From a virus, in IMG/VR virus record IMGVR_UViG_3300035698_005189, positions 1-64,000 of that record: DNA of 64,000 bases. One strand, written 5' to 3'. The notes under the pieces are model-generated. The model was given only the letters and a program-made list of their open reading frames with translations. It had not been told where the DNA came from and did not search any database. Made by a program: the position numbers and the translations under genes. Positions 50,058 through 58,108 of the stretch are shown here, one piece after another (position 1 is the first letter of the stretch; every line of letters starts with the position of its first letter).

Positions 50058-50633
50058 CTATACGGTGAGGGAGAGGCCCTTACGACGAAGGAGGCCGAGG
50101 CGGGCGTTGCAGGCTGCGCGACCGCACCCAGGGACTCCGATCAGGCCACCATCGGCAGGCGGGTCGCAAGGGAGGGTCTGCTGTGGCGGCCCCTCGAGGA
50201 TGACGTCTTCGGCGGCGGTCCACCGGGCACGAGGGGCGGGGACCGGCACACCAGCGAGGGCGGCATCCATGGCGCACACGATAGACGCCGTCTCGGTAAC
50301 GAGGTCAGCAAAGTCGGCCTCGGTCTTCACCGTCCAAATTTGCTTGACCGTGGTGGAGAGGCCGCGCACCTTCACGGTCATGGACACCGAGTCGCCATTG
50401 ATGGACCGGACTCCGTCGACCCCCACGACGTACCAGCCCCAGGGGAGGCGCTTGACGATCTGGCTCGAGGCCCGGCTCGCCAGGTCAGCGACGGCGTGGC
50501 GGTAGCGTCGGCCCGTGTCCTGGTTGGAGTACTCGGCCTCCCTGAGCTGCCGACGGAGGTCAGCGACATTCGGGGACTGCGGGGACTGCTGCGGGGCACT
50601 GATGAGGGCCAGGGCGGCGACGAGGCTGAGCAT
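50058..50633 (-). CDS. Probably exported 191-residue protein
   Basis: ATG at 50633, GGAG upstream. The N-terminus is signal-peptide-like (LSLVAALALISAPQQ) without a positive charge; helices follow (VADLRRQLREAEYSNQDTGRR) then a beta-rich part (WGWYVVGVDGVRSINGDSVSM). Cysteines cluster near the end (TLPCDPP, GCGRAAC). Exact function unknown. Confidence 0.5.
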   Translation of the reverse strand: MLSLVAALALISAPQQSPQSPNVADLRRQLREAEYSNQDTGRRYRHAVADLASRASSQIVKRLPWGWYVVGVDGVRSINGDSVSMTVKVRGLSTTVKQIWTVKTEADFADLVTETASIVCAMDAALAGVPVPAPRARWTAAEDVILEGPPQQTLPCDPPADGGLIGVPGCGRAACNARLGLLRRKGLSLTV

Positions 50634-50686
50634 GGTTTCTCCGTGCTGGCCTGAGTAGTCGCCCGGAGCCCCGTGCGTCCTGTCGT

Positions 50687-50935
50687 CTACTCGAACCACT
50701 TGAGCGCCAGGGACTCTTCGCTGAGCTGTGAGCACACCAGGCACAGCCGATGGCCGTCTCCCCAGCAGTCGCCGTGGCCAGCGACCCCGGCCTCGTACCG
50801 GGAGCACTCGTCCTCAGCCGTGGGATTGGCGACGTGGTGCTCTCGCCCGGGCTTTCCTGGGGGCGGCTCCACGCGTGCCTTGGCCTTGGCGACGAGATCG
50901 GTCGCCCGGGCGCGGATACGGTCACGCAGACCCAC
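50687..50935 (-). CDS. Small protein with Cys pairs, unknown
   Basis: 82 residues from GTG, sharing one base with the upstream stop (TAGTG), with GAGGGTG upstream. Basic amphipathic start (RDRIRARATDLVAKAKAR), then a Cys/His-containing end (GDCWGDGHRLCLVC). Unknown. Confidence 0.5.
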   Translation of the reverse strand: MGLRDRIRARATDLVAKAKARVEPPPGKPGREHHVANPTAEDECSRYEAGVAGHGDCWGDGHRLCLVCSQLSEESLALKWFE

Positions 50936-51329
50936 TACACCCTCGCCTTGCGGTAGCCCGCGTCGTCATCCCATGCGGCTCCGATGGGTGTGCCTTCGCC
51001 TTCCTGTGCAGCGTCGTACGCGGCGAAGATCTTGGCGGCAGCCTTCTCGACAGAGACCTCCGTGATTGCCTGGTGTTGGGTGACGTAGCAGCATTTACCG
51101 TCGACGCGTCGTGTCACCGTGTATATCGCTGCCACAGGGCCGAACGAAGCCGAGTAGGCGTGGTCAACACCGATCCAGACCTGACCACGAGGCGGGGTGT
51201 CCCCGTAGCCGGTCCCGAGTGTCGGGTCGGGCCCGGGCTCACCCATAGCTGGGACGATGTCGGGGGTAGTCTCCATCATCCGTCGGATGTCTTCGGGGTC
51301 GAAGAAAGGACCTTGGTCAGCCAGCTCAT
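50935..51329 (-). CDS. Protein with an apparent -1 frameshift near its start
   Basis: The main frame (from ATG at 51279, 114 residues) has no good ribosome site and continues open upstream with sensible sequence (ADQGPFFDPEDIRRMMETT), but has no start there. An ATG at 51329 with GGGGAG and an ATGA overlap with the previous gene begins in another frame (MSWL, stop at 51276). A -1 shift at TGG-CTG would join them into a 131-residue protein. Either a base is missing in the sequence or there is programmed frameshifting. Central part: GQVWIGVDHAYSASFGPVAAIYTVTRR; function unknown. Confidence 0.5.
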
Positions 51330-51576
51330 GAGCGACTCCCCGGCAGTGCGAGCTTCATGCGGAGGATATGGGCCTGAGCCAGCAGGTCACCAAGCTCCAG
51401 CATGACGACGGGATTGGCCCGGTTGGGGATCGTGCCGCCGCCGGGCAGGGTGTGGCTGTAGATGCTGGCTCGCTTGGCCTTTGACAGCTGGCCGTCCCGT
51501 GCGATCTGGGCAAGGGCCTCGGCGCGGAGTGTCTCGGTCGGGACTGCTGACAGGTCATGTCTGCGATAGGAGTCAT
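51326..51576 (-). CDS. Small protein with an apparent -1 frameshift near its start
   Basis: The readable frame after the shift is TETLRAEALAQIARDGQLSK, HTLPGGGTIPNRANPVVMLELGDLLAQAHILRM, ending at 51326 in ATGA overlap. It has no ATG/GTG/TTG start; an ATG at 51576 (MTPIADMTCQQS) begins in the +1 frame and would join after a -1 shift at a TCCCG run, giving about 83 residues. One missing C in that run would explain it. Unknown function. Confidence 0.5.
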
Positions 51577-51578
51577 GG

Positions 51579-52769
51579 TCACCTCACGCTACCATCGTCG
51601 CGCTCCCAAGACCGCTTGCGGGCCGACTCGAACCTCTGTCGCACGAGCGCCATGAGGTCCAGACCTTCCGCCTCTGCCATCCCCAGCAGGACGATTGCTA
51701 CGTCGGCCAGTTCGTCGGGCAGGTGCCCACGGGTGGACGGGCGGATATCCTGGTCGGTCTTGAGCACCACACGAGCAACCTCGCCGCACTCCTCGGCCAG
51801 GCACAACGCCTGCTGCAGCCTGGTCGGCTTGCCGAAGGTGGTGTCGCGCCACATCATGATCTCATGCTGGAGGGATACATTGTCGCTGACTGGGGGAGTT
51901 GGTACGAGCGTAGTCTCAGCCACCACAGCGATACAGCCATCCGGTATCTCTACAACCGGGATCTGCGGCGGAGCGACCACGACTACGCAGCCTCCGCTGT
52001 CCCCAGCGACCTCCCTCGGGGCGGGGCGGTGAGCGACAGGCCGGTTGAGCCAGACGACTTCGACCTTGTCGGGCGGGGGCCCGGGCTTCTCTCCGATACC
52101 AGCCGCCAGCCGCATCTTGTGCCACACCGGCCAGTCGACCTTGATCCGGGTGATACCAGACCGCAGCCCGCGCCGGACGATACCGCAGGCACCGGCCTCT
52201 TCGGCCACGACACGCCGGATGGTGCTGTCTCCGATACCGAATCGCTCCCGCAGGGCTACACGGCTTCCGGCGGTCAGAGCAGCGGGGTCGCGCAGGAGCA
52301 CGGCACGCACTCGGCCCCGGGCTGCCTTGGTGGCGGGGGCCTCCCCTCGGGTGCCTCTGGGCTTCCCGCGCTTGGGGGTGGCGCGTGGGGCAGGCTTGGC
52401 CTTCCGGGCGGCCTTGGGCTTTACAGGAGCCTCCTGCTTTGCCTTCTTGGCGCGTGGGGCGCGTGGCTGGACGGGTGGAGCCCGCTTGGGACCGACCAGG
52501 ACCCGCTCACAGGCGGCGTTGAAGCGACCGACGTCATACGACAGCACCTCGACTGGGACGTAGGCCTTCTTGGCTGCCTGGCTCCAGCGCTCCATCGTGG
52601 TCTGTGGGAGGTCGGGCGAGATCAAGACAGCCCGTAGTCCCTTGGTGACACCGACTGGAGCCATGCGGCCACGGATCAAGTCGGGCTTGACCTGTCGCTC
52701 AGCCAGCTTCGGCATCCACTCCCAGGGGACGTGGGAAACAAGCAGGACACGGGTCGGCTGGGCGCTCAT
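51579..52769 (-). CDS. MazG-domain protein with N-terminal extra domains
   Basis: 396 residues. Residues 1-95 are an alpha/beta domain (RVLLVSHVPWEWMPKLAE, GLRAVLISPDLPQTTMERW). Residues 96-150 are a Lys/Ala/Pro linker, and 155-200 look like a winged-helix segment (VALRERFGIGDSTIRRVVAEE). Residues 300-382 are MazG-like: LQQALCLAEECGEVARVVLK with Glu327/330 and PDELADVAIVLLGMAE with Glu353/Asp356. Predicted to hydrolyse NTPs or dNTPs, perhaps (p)ppGpp-related. The first domain is not recognised. Confidence 0.7.
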   Translation of the reverse strand: MSAQPTRVLLVSHVPWEWMPKLAERQVKPDLIRGRMAPVGVTKGLRAVLISPDLPQTTMERWSQAAKKAYVPVEVLSYDVGRFNAACERVLVGPKRAPPVQPRAPRAKKAKQEAPVKPKAARKAKPAPRATPKRGKPRGTRGEAPATKAARGRVRAVLLRDPAALTAGSRVALRERFGIGDSTIRRVVAEEAGACGIVRRGLRSGITRIKVDWPVWHKMRLAAGIGEKPGPPPDKVEVVWLNRPVAHRPAPREVAGDSGGCVVVVAPPQIPVVEIPDGCIAVVAETTLVPTPPVSDNVSLQHEIMMWRDTTFGKPTRLQQALCLAEECGEVARVVLKTDQDIRPSTRGHLPDELADVAIVLLGMAEAEGLDLMALVRQRFESARKRSWERDDGSVR

Positions 52770-53275
52770 CGCTGCCTCCGGAGGGCGCGACGGAGTCGGG
52801 TCATCCCACGGGCGATGGTTTGGTGTAGGGCGAGCCGAGCCTCGAGGTCGGCTACGCGGGTCCGGCAGGCATACTCGGACACGACCAGCCGCGGGACAGC
52901 CGCCTCGGCCACCTTGGCTCGTGCGACTGCCGTGTCTACAATAGTTTCGGCGGCATCGAACCGGGTTGCGTCTTGCGCCTCCAATGCCGCGATATCAGCC
53001 ACGAACCTATCCGAAGCGGCTCGGCTTTCAGCAAGCTCGGTCGTCAGCTCCTCCACCAGAAGCGCAGCCTCGGTAGCCCGCATGTTGGCAGCGACCCGCA
53101 ACCGCTCGAGGGACTGGAGGCAACCATCGTCCGGGTCCGGTGCGCCGGCTTTGACGAACCAGACGACTGCGGTGTCGGTGAAGCCGACAGCGTCACTCAG
53201 TCGCCCGGCGGTGGCAGCGGTCAGCGCTGACTGCAGGAAGCCGATGGCCTCCCGGATGGGCTCGTCTGCTGCCAT
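52766..53275 (-). CDS. Coiled-coil protein, unknown
   Basis: 169 residues, ATGA overlap with the MazG gene. Long helices (LVEELTTELAESRAASDRFV, RFDAAETIVDTAVARAKVAE) and a basic end (RGMTRLRRALRRQR). Could bind DNA or act as a scaffold. No motif recognised. Confidence 0.5.
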   Translation of the reverse strand: MAADEPIREAIGFLQSALTAATAGRLSDAVGFTDTAVVWFVKAGAPDPDDGCLQSLERLRVAANMRATEAALLVEELTTELAESRAASDRFVADIAALEAQDATRFDAAETIVDTAVARAKVAEAAVPRLVVSEYACRTRVADLEARLALHQTIARGMTRLRRALRRQR

Positions 53276-53283
53276 ATCGGCTC

Positions 53284-53724
53284 CTACTGGCCGTAGCCGG
53301 TGTCGGGCTGGCCGTGGGGGTAGAGGTCGGGCTCGAGGCCCATAGGTGCTGCGTCGCCGCTGGCGGGCCCGGTGTCCTCGGGGACGTGGGGCGGTGGCTC
53401 GTGGAGAGGGCCGCCGATGATGAGAGGCACCGGACCCGTGCGGACGGGCGCACCACCGACCGGAGCGATGGGCTGGTCTGCGAGGGTACGGGGCTCCACG
53501 AGGTCTTCGAGTTCAGGCAGGACACCTGCGTCGCCCAGGCTGGTCACGAACGAAGCGATGGCCTGGCCAGGTGTGGTCTGTCCACCGACGCCACCGACAC
53601 CGGTTCCGATCAGGAAGGTGATGAGCAGCTGAATGAGCCGCATCCACCAGTCGCGCTTGGCGCGTCGGTCGGCGTACTCCAGCCGGGCGATGTCGAGGTC
53701 TTCGTGGTCGTGGGTCTTGGTCAT
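53284..53724 (-). CDS. Membrane protein with one span and a Pro-rich tail
   Basis: 146 residues from ATG at 53724 with GGAGG seven bases upstream. A charged helix (DLDIARLEYADRRAKRDW) leads into WWMRLIQLLITFLIGTGVGGVGG, a single transmembrane segment, then a long Pro/Gly-rich C-terminus ending GQPDTGYGQ. Topology resembles holin or spanin-like proteins, but no family is recognised. Confidence 0.5.
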   Translation of the reverse strand: MTKTHDHEDLDIARLEYADRRAKRDWWMRLIQLLITFLIGTGVGGVGGQTTPGQAIASFVTSLGDAGVLPELEDLVEPRTLADQPIAPVGGAPVRTGPVPLIIGGPLHEPPPHVPEDTGPASGDAAPMGLEPDLYPHGQPDTGYGQ

Positions 53725-53788
53725 GCTGTCCTCCAGGGGCGGCAGGATCACTCCGCCGCCGTGGCTCATATGGCTCCAGACCATAGTA

Positions 53789-54277
53789 TCACGACCCCGA
53801 CGGTCGGGCCCCGACTGGGAGGTTGCTGGGGGCGGGAGCGACCGGCAGCTCTTCGAAGGGGCTCGGGCAGGGCGGGTTGGTATGGGCTGGGCCGGGAGGC
53901 GGGGCGAGCACAACCAGCTGGTTGTCGTCCCCGACCGTCCGGACCTCCCGCGTCCCGGTGAGTAGGGACGCGATGACCAGCAAGAGCGCACCTTCGATGT
54001 CGGCCGCCGTAGCGTGCGCGGTCGTGTCGGCCAAGCCGGACTCGAGCCTCTTCCAGCTCTCGGCCCCGATGCCGTCCAGGCCGACCATCTTCTCGATGAT
54101 TACGCCGTTGCCTCGGACGGAGGTACCTGTGACCACGCGGTAGCGGTCGTCGTCGCCGTAGGACCGCTCGACCGCGATCTCGAGGACTGCTTGGGGTCTG
54201 CGTAGGTCGCGCCCGTGGTATCGCTGGTTCGTAGCGAATCGGATGGTGGTAGGCGTACTTTGGGGGTGGCGAGGCAT
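53789..54277 (-). CDS. 162-residue protein, unknown
   Basis: Beta/alpha sequence (AVLEIAVERSYGDDDRYRVVTG, NGVIIEKMVGLDG) with a helix (DIEGALLLVIASLLTGTREV) and a Pro-rich C-terminus. Between the lipoprotein and the membrane protein, so possibly envelope-related. Not recognised. Confidence 0.5.
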   Translation of the reverse strand: MPRHPQSTPTTIRFATNQRYHGRDLRRPQAVLEIAVERSYGDDDRYRVVTGTSVRGNGVIIEKMVGLDGIGAESWKRLESGLADTTAHATAADIEGALLLVIASLLTGTREVRTVGDDNQLVVLAPPPGPAHTNPPCPSPFEELPVAPAPSNLPVGARPSGS

Positions 54278-54286
54278 GTCGGCTCC

Positions 54287-54475
54287 CTACAGGCAGTCGC
54301 GGTCGGGACAGGGGATGGCGATCTGGGGGTCTTCGGTGATGTCCACGACCACATCATCCTCGATGAGGTCCCAGTGCGGGACGAAGCCGGTGTCGGCGGT
54401 GTCGGTCGTGGTGCCTGTGTCGGTGTCGCCGCAGGCGACCACGAGGGACAGGGTGAGGGCGATGATGCGGGTCAT
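54287..54475 (-). CDS. Predicted small lipoprotein
   Basis: 62 residues from ATG at 54475 with AGGAG upstream. A short basic-hydrophobic signal (TRIIALTLSLVVAC) ends in a lipobox VVAC, followed by a Thr/Asp/Gly-rich linker (GDTDTGTTTDTADTG) and an acidic C-terminus with a Cys pair. Would be lipid-anchored outside the host membrane. Candidates are superinfection exclusion or an outer spanin subunit; neither is proven. Confidence 0.65.
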   Translation of the reverse strand: MTRIIALTLSLVVACGDTDTGTTTDTADTGFVPHWDLIEDDVVVDITEDPQIAIPCPDRDCL

Positions 54476-54523
54476 GTCGGCTCCTGGGAAAAGGGCGATC
54501 GGTCCCGCACCCAAGGCGCACCA

Positions 54524-54658
54524 TCAGGAGTCGTTTACCGACGCCGGGCGGGCGGGGGACCTCTCACACAGGGTCTGTCGCTTGTCGCCGTGGAGGTCTG
54601 CTCGCGCGTGAGGGGCTGCGGGGGACTCGCCCCAGACCCGCCCCCTCGTGCATCGCAT
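54524..54658 (-). CDS. Possible 44-residue ORF, weakly supported
   Basis: In the 230-base gap between the lipoprotein gene and the 229-residue gene. ATG at 54658; high GC at third positions, contains VWGESPAAPHARADLHGDKR and a Cys near each end. No strong ribosome site. The gap also contains a short GGGG-ACTCG-CCCC hairpin at 54621-54633. Confidence 0.25.
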   Translation of the reverse strand: MRCTRGRVWGESPAAPHARADLHGDKRQTLCERSPARPASVNDS

Positions 54659-54705
54659 TCCGATAACACGAGTCGCTGGCCTACGACCCCCTCCCAGTCA
54701 TCCCC

Positions 54706-55395
54706 TCAGAACGGGTCGCCATCGGGTCCCACTGGCGGGGCCAGCCATCGCTCGCCATTGCCCCCAGCCGACGCCGACTCCCGTCGGTCCTGCTCCAGCA
54801 GCCACCGACCCACTGGGGACGCCGCTGTAGCGAATCGCGTTAGGTCCACGACCCAACCCGATCGGAATGTGGCGCTCACGCGGCCACTCGGCAACGTCCT
54901 GCCGACTCGTACCCCAAAGGGGCACGCGGCTGGGCTGCACTCCAGGCGATCCAGTGCAGCACGAACACGGGGGGCGACCGAGTCCCACAGCCCGTCAGGG
55001 TCCCTGCCCTCATCATCCAGGTCCAGCATGAGCCTGACGTTGGATGAAGTGAGGGCCTGCATGGTTATCGCAGCCGCAGCTCGTGCTACGCCTGTCGTGC
55101 TCTGGGGTCTGCTGGGGGTACTCATCTGCGTGTCCTCGAGGGAAGGGGCGCGTATTTCGCGGACCACTACCGGGTATTTCCACATCGGTCGTTCGTATGG
55201 TGGGCCGCCGTGCTCGACGACGTCGGCGAATAGCCTGGCTTCCACGTCGTCACCCACCTCACAGGCCCCGGGCGGGATCGGGTCGGTGGGCCTGGCCAGG
55301 AACATGATGCCGGAGTAGTCGTCATACCACCAGCGAGGGCGCGGCCGAACGGCACCCATCGGCACAGCCCGGTCGTGCGACTCAAAACGCCTCAC
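54706..55395 (-). CDS. 229-residue protein, unknown
   Basis: GTG at 55395 in a GTGA overlap with GGAG upstream is preferred to the ATG at 55419. The N-terminal half has RPRWWYDDYSGIMFLARPTDP, VEARLFADVVEHGGPPYERP; the C-terminal half begins at MSTPSRPQ and has NVRLMLDLDDEGRD and CSPAACPFGVRVGR. May be two fused small domains. Function unknown. Confidence 0.5.
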   Translation of the reverse strand: MRRFESHDRAVPMGAVRPRPRWWYDDYSGIMFLARPTDPIPPGACEVGDDVEARLFADVVEHGGPPYERPMWKYPVVVREIRAPSLEDTQMSTPSRPQSTTGVARAAAAITMQALTSSNVRLMLDLDDEGRDPDGLWDSVAPRVRAALDRLECSPAACPFGVRVGRTLPSGRVSATFRSGWVVDLTRFATAASPVGRWLLEQDRRESASAGGNGERWLAPPVGPDGDPF

Positions 55396-55733
55396 CCGTG
55401 CTCCGCCTGCCACTTCCAAAGGCGATCATATGCCTCGGTCACGGCTGGGCCGCACGGGATGGCCTTGTGGGTCGTGGCGGGGGCGTCGTCGAGTAACTTC
55501 GCGTCGCCGACCTTCTGGGTCGTCTGGAGGGCGGACCACAGCTGCCGGGCGACTACGACGCTGCGGCTGCCGTTGCCAGCCGATAGCGTGAGAACCCAGG
55601 TACCCGGCCGACCCGACTCGAACCAACCTGGACCGCAGACCAGGAAGGTCGCCTTGGTCCCCTGGTACCAGCGACCTGGGATCAGCACGACACCCTTGTA
55701 GGATGTGGGGTGCTTGGGGGTCCGGTACCTCAT
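55392..55733 (-). CDS. Small basic protein, unknown
   Basis: 113 residues from ATG at 55733 (ATGA overlap). Beta-rich start (YKGVVLIPGRWYQGTKATFLV) and an end with a helix (EAYDRLWKWQAEHG). No known domain. Confidence 0.5.
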   Translation of the reverse strand: MRYRTPKHPTSYKGVVLIPGRWYQGTKATFLVCGPGWFESGRPGTWVLTLSAGNGSRSVVVARQLWSALQTTQKVGDAKLLDDAPATTHKAIPCGPAVTEAYDRLWKWQAEHG

Positions 55734-56035
55734 GCTGACATTCCTGCAAGGATATAGCGGAGGATGACTGCCTTCGCCGTCGCTATGTCGGTATCGCCTG
55801 TCTCGGCCAGTCGGTATCCGAGTCGGGCGTGGGTGATAGCCAAGGTGTCGCTGTCCCACGGGCGGCGGTGGTCTACACAGGCGACAGCCTTATGTAGGCG
55901 ACCAGCCCTGCCCTGCTGTGGGGCAGGGATGCTGCCTGAGTAGACCGCGTAGGCGGAGTCGGACACCAGCGCTGCTCGCACGACCTTCTCCAGTGCGGGG
56001 GTGAGGTGTGGTGGTGGTGCTACGGCTTTCGCCAT
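55730..56035 (-). CDS. Small helical protein, unknown
   Basis: 101 residues. Helices (LTPALEKVVRAALVSDSAYAVY, TLAITHARLGYRLAETGDTDI). Overlaps the upstream gene by 16 bases. Function unknown. Confidence 0.5.
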   Translation of the reverse strand: MAKAVAPPPHLTPALEKVVRAALVSDSAYAVYSGSIPAPQQGRAGRLHKAVACVDHRRPWDSDTLAITHARLGYRLAETGDTDIATAKAVILRYILAGMSA

Positions 56036-56445
56036 GGGTGCCTCCAGTCGACTGTCGGGTTGCAGTACTTCGGCCAGTCGTCGTACATCGACTCGGTGCC
56101 GGGGCCGATCGTGGGTAGGTCCAGTCCAAACTTAGGCAGGGGACGTCGCAGGTTCCCGTCGAGCAGCGACAGGATGGTTGAGGCGACGACGTTGGTGGCG
56201 GCCAGCCTGCGCTCTTCCTCGGTGTCCCCGGGTGGCGGTTCGTCTACTGCGTAATGATGGGCGATCATGGCCACGAGACGAAGGAAGTCCTCCCGAGGCG
56301 TGACGACCTCCGGGAGGACTGGTAGGGTAGGCTTGGCGACCGGTAGGGGCGGCGGGCTTGGTGGGGCGGGCGCTGCCCATACCGGAGGCGGAGGACCTAC
56401 GCTGGGTCGGGATCGGGAAGGTGGGGGCGGAGGTGCGCTACGCAT
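56020..56445 (-). CDS. Pro-rich protein, unknown
   Basis: 141 residues with a long Pro/Ser/Ala run at the N-terminus (MRSAPPPPPSRSRPSVGPPP) and a helical middle (REDFLRLVAMIAHHYAVDE, ERRLAATNVVASTILSLLDG). Overlaps the upstream gene by 49 bases, a long overlap that may mean a later start. Unknown. Confidence 0.45.
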   Translation of the reverse strand: MRSAPPPPPSRSRPSVGPPPPVWAAPAPPSPPPLPVAKPTLPVLPEVVTPREDFLRLVAMIAHHYAVDEPPPGDTEEERRLAATNVVASTILSLLDGNLRRPLPKFGLDLPTIGPGTESMYDDWPKYCNPTVDWRHPWRKP

Positions 56446-57239
56446 GGGGGCTCCTGGGGCTCACCCTCTTCGTCGCCGCCGGGGGCTGGGGGCGTGTCGC
56501 CCCATCCCGTCTTCAGGGGCTGGTGATGGAAGCACATCGGCGGCGGCGGGTCGTCGGATGCGTGGGCCGCCACGACGAGGCCCGTACCCTTGGCGTCCAA
56601 TTCGACCGTTGACCACGAATACTGCGGCAGACGGAACCGCGTCTCGAGGAAGGCGATCACGGCCTTCTCTTCGGCCTCCAGCATGGTGGTCGCGGTGTCA
56701 CCCACGAGGGCATCCATCGCTCCCGGCGTCAGGAGGGATGGGTCCACGGCCAGGCCGATCTGCCGGTAGGCAGCTCTCGCGTACGACTCCACCAGGCGAT
56801 GGCCAGTGAGCGGGTCCCGGTAGGGGTCATCCCACTCGGCCAGGTGCAGGACGGGGACGCCGACGCTCGTGGCGTAGGCTACCTCGTGCTGCAGGCCTTC
56901 GCTCGAGTGTAGAGGCGCTCCCTGCCAGAACTGATCGGCCAGGCCGATGAGGACTTCGTCATCCTTGAGCCAGTCGATGGCGGGGCGATCTGGGATGAGT
57001 CCACCTTCGACCACGAGGTCGGTGTGAATCCACGACAAGACGACGTAGCCGGCGTTGATGGCCAGGCCGACGAGGCTCAGGTAGCGACCGACGTTCCGGT
57101 CATGATCCCCCCACTCCGGGATGCCGTCGCCGCGCAGGGGGTGGCCGATGTACACGGTCGGCTTGCGGAGCCGCTTGCGTAGGGTCTTGGGCTCTTCGTC
57201 TTCGGCGGTGGTCGGGTCGGGGATGACTTCGGTCTGCAT
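56397..57239 (-). CDS. Nucleoside deoxyribosyltransferase/DUF4406-like protein
   Basis: 280 residues from ATG at 57239. Residues about 25-150 (TVYIGHPLRGDG, NVGRYLSLVGLAINAGYVVLS, DDEVLIGLADQFWQGAPLHSSEGLQHEVAYATSVGVPVLHL) follow the nucleoside-deoxyribosyltransferase fold with Ser-x-Gly and a helix start Glu. The C-terminal part is unrelated, including a Pro/Cys/His-rich end. Could act on modified nucleosides or nucleotides; substrate unknown. Confidence 0.6.
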   Translation of the reverse strand: MQTEVIPDPTTAEDEEPKTLRKRLRKPTVYIGHPLRGDGIPEWGDHDRNVGRYLSLVGLAINAGYVVLSWIHTDLVVEGGLIPDRPAIDWLKDDEVLIGLADQFWQGAPLHSSEGLQHEVAYATSVGVPVLHLAEWDDPYRDPLTGHRLVESYARAAYRQIGLAVDPSLLTPGAMDALVGDTATTMLEAEEKAVIAFLETRFRLPQYSWSTVELDAKGTGLVVAAHASDDPPPPMCFHHQPLKTGWGDTPPAPGGDEEGEPQEPPCVAHLRPHLPDPDPA

Positions 57240-57244
57240 GGGGG

Positions 57245-58108
57245 CTACCTCGGGGGTGGTCCGGATCTGGTGGGGGTCACTGACTCTGTCGCTTCGAACC
57301 ACGTTGGTCTCATCGATGGGCGGTTCGTGGTGAGCCATTCGGTCTGCTGCTTCGAGAAAGTTCGCTTTTGTCCACGTCGCTCACTGTCGAGGTTGGTCTC
57401 GTACCAGCCCGGACCCATGAGGGAGGCCAGGGGTCGCGCTTCCGATATCAGCACGACAGCCCCGCGTGAGGACCACACCAGGAGGCACTCCCGGAGGTCC
57501 TCGGCGTAGATGTTATTCGCGTAGCCGGTCGTGTCCCGGTAGCTGGGGTCGGCGAATACCACGAAGCCACTGCAGTCGGCTGGGATCGGGACGTCAATAC
57601 CCGATGTATGGAAGGCGCGCACAGGCACCGACCACTTACGAAGCCGAGTGACCAGCTTCCGTGCTGTCGGGCCGTGGGCGTTGAACCCGCTCTCGGGCTG
57701 CCCGGCCCTGAACGACCTGGAGGCGCACAGGAGCCACCGGGCGGCTGCCTCCGTACGCAGGTCGAGGTCGGGCGAGGTCAGGTCGTCGTATCCGATGGTG
57801 TTGAGGCGCAGCCAGAGGGGCTTTGGTTCCTCATCGCCCCAGGAGCGGATCAGGGTAGCGACCGCGTCGACTCCGCCGGCTGTGCCGAGGATGTCGTGGA
57901 CTGCGCCCCAAGGGCCGGGGTCGCTCAGCCAGATCTCGTCGGCCCCGAGGCCGGACCGTAGGCCTGCGACGGCGAAGATGGGGTCGGCGTAGCTGCGCTT
58001 CCCGCCCATATACGAGATGGGCGGGTTGGCTTTGCCTCCGCCGTCGAGTCGCTCAGCCAGGGCGGCACTGCCGGCGCACATCTCAAACCATACGAGAGGG
58101 CGCTTCAT
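57245..58108 (-). CDS. D12-class DNA adenine methyltransferase-like protein
   Basis: 287 residues. Motif SYMGGKRSYADPI (32-44) is the D12-class PYxGGK region. Motif I is an unusual FEMCAGSAALA. Motif IV reads FADPSY (185-190) instead of the common DPPY. The size is normal for Dam-type enzymes. Predicted to methylate N6-adenine, but the DPSY change may lower activity or alter specificity. Overlaps the neighbouring methyltransferase gene by 4 bases. Confidence 0.7.
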   Translation of the reverse strand: MKRPLVWFEMCAGSAALAERLDGGGKANPPISYMGGKRSYADPIFAVAGLRSGLGADEIWLSDPGPWGAVHDILGTAGGVDAVATLIRSWGDEEPKPLWLRLNTIGYDDLTSPDLDLRTEAAARWLLCASRSFRAGQPESGFNAHGPTARKLVTRLRKWSVPVRAFHTSGIDVPIPADCSGFVVFADPSYRDTTGYANNIYAEDLRECLLVWSSRGAVVLISEARPLASLMGPGWYETNLDSERRGQKRTFSKQQTEWLTTNRPSMRPTWFEATESVTPTRSGPPPR

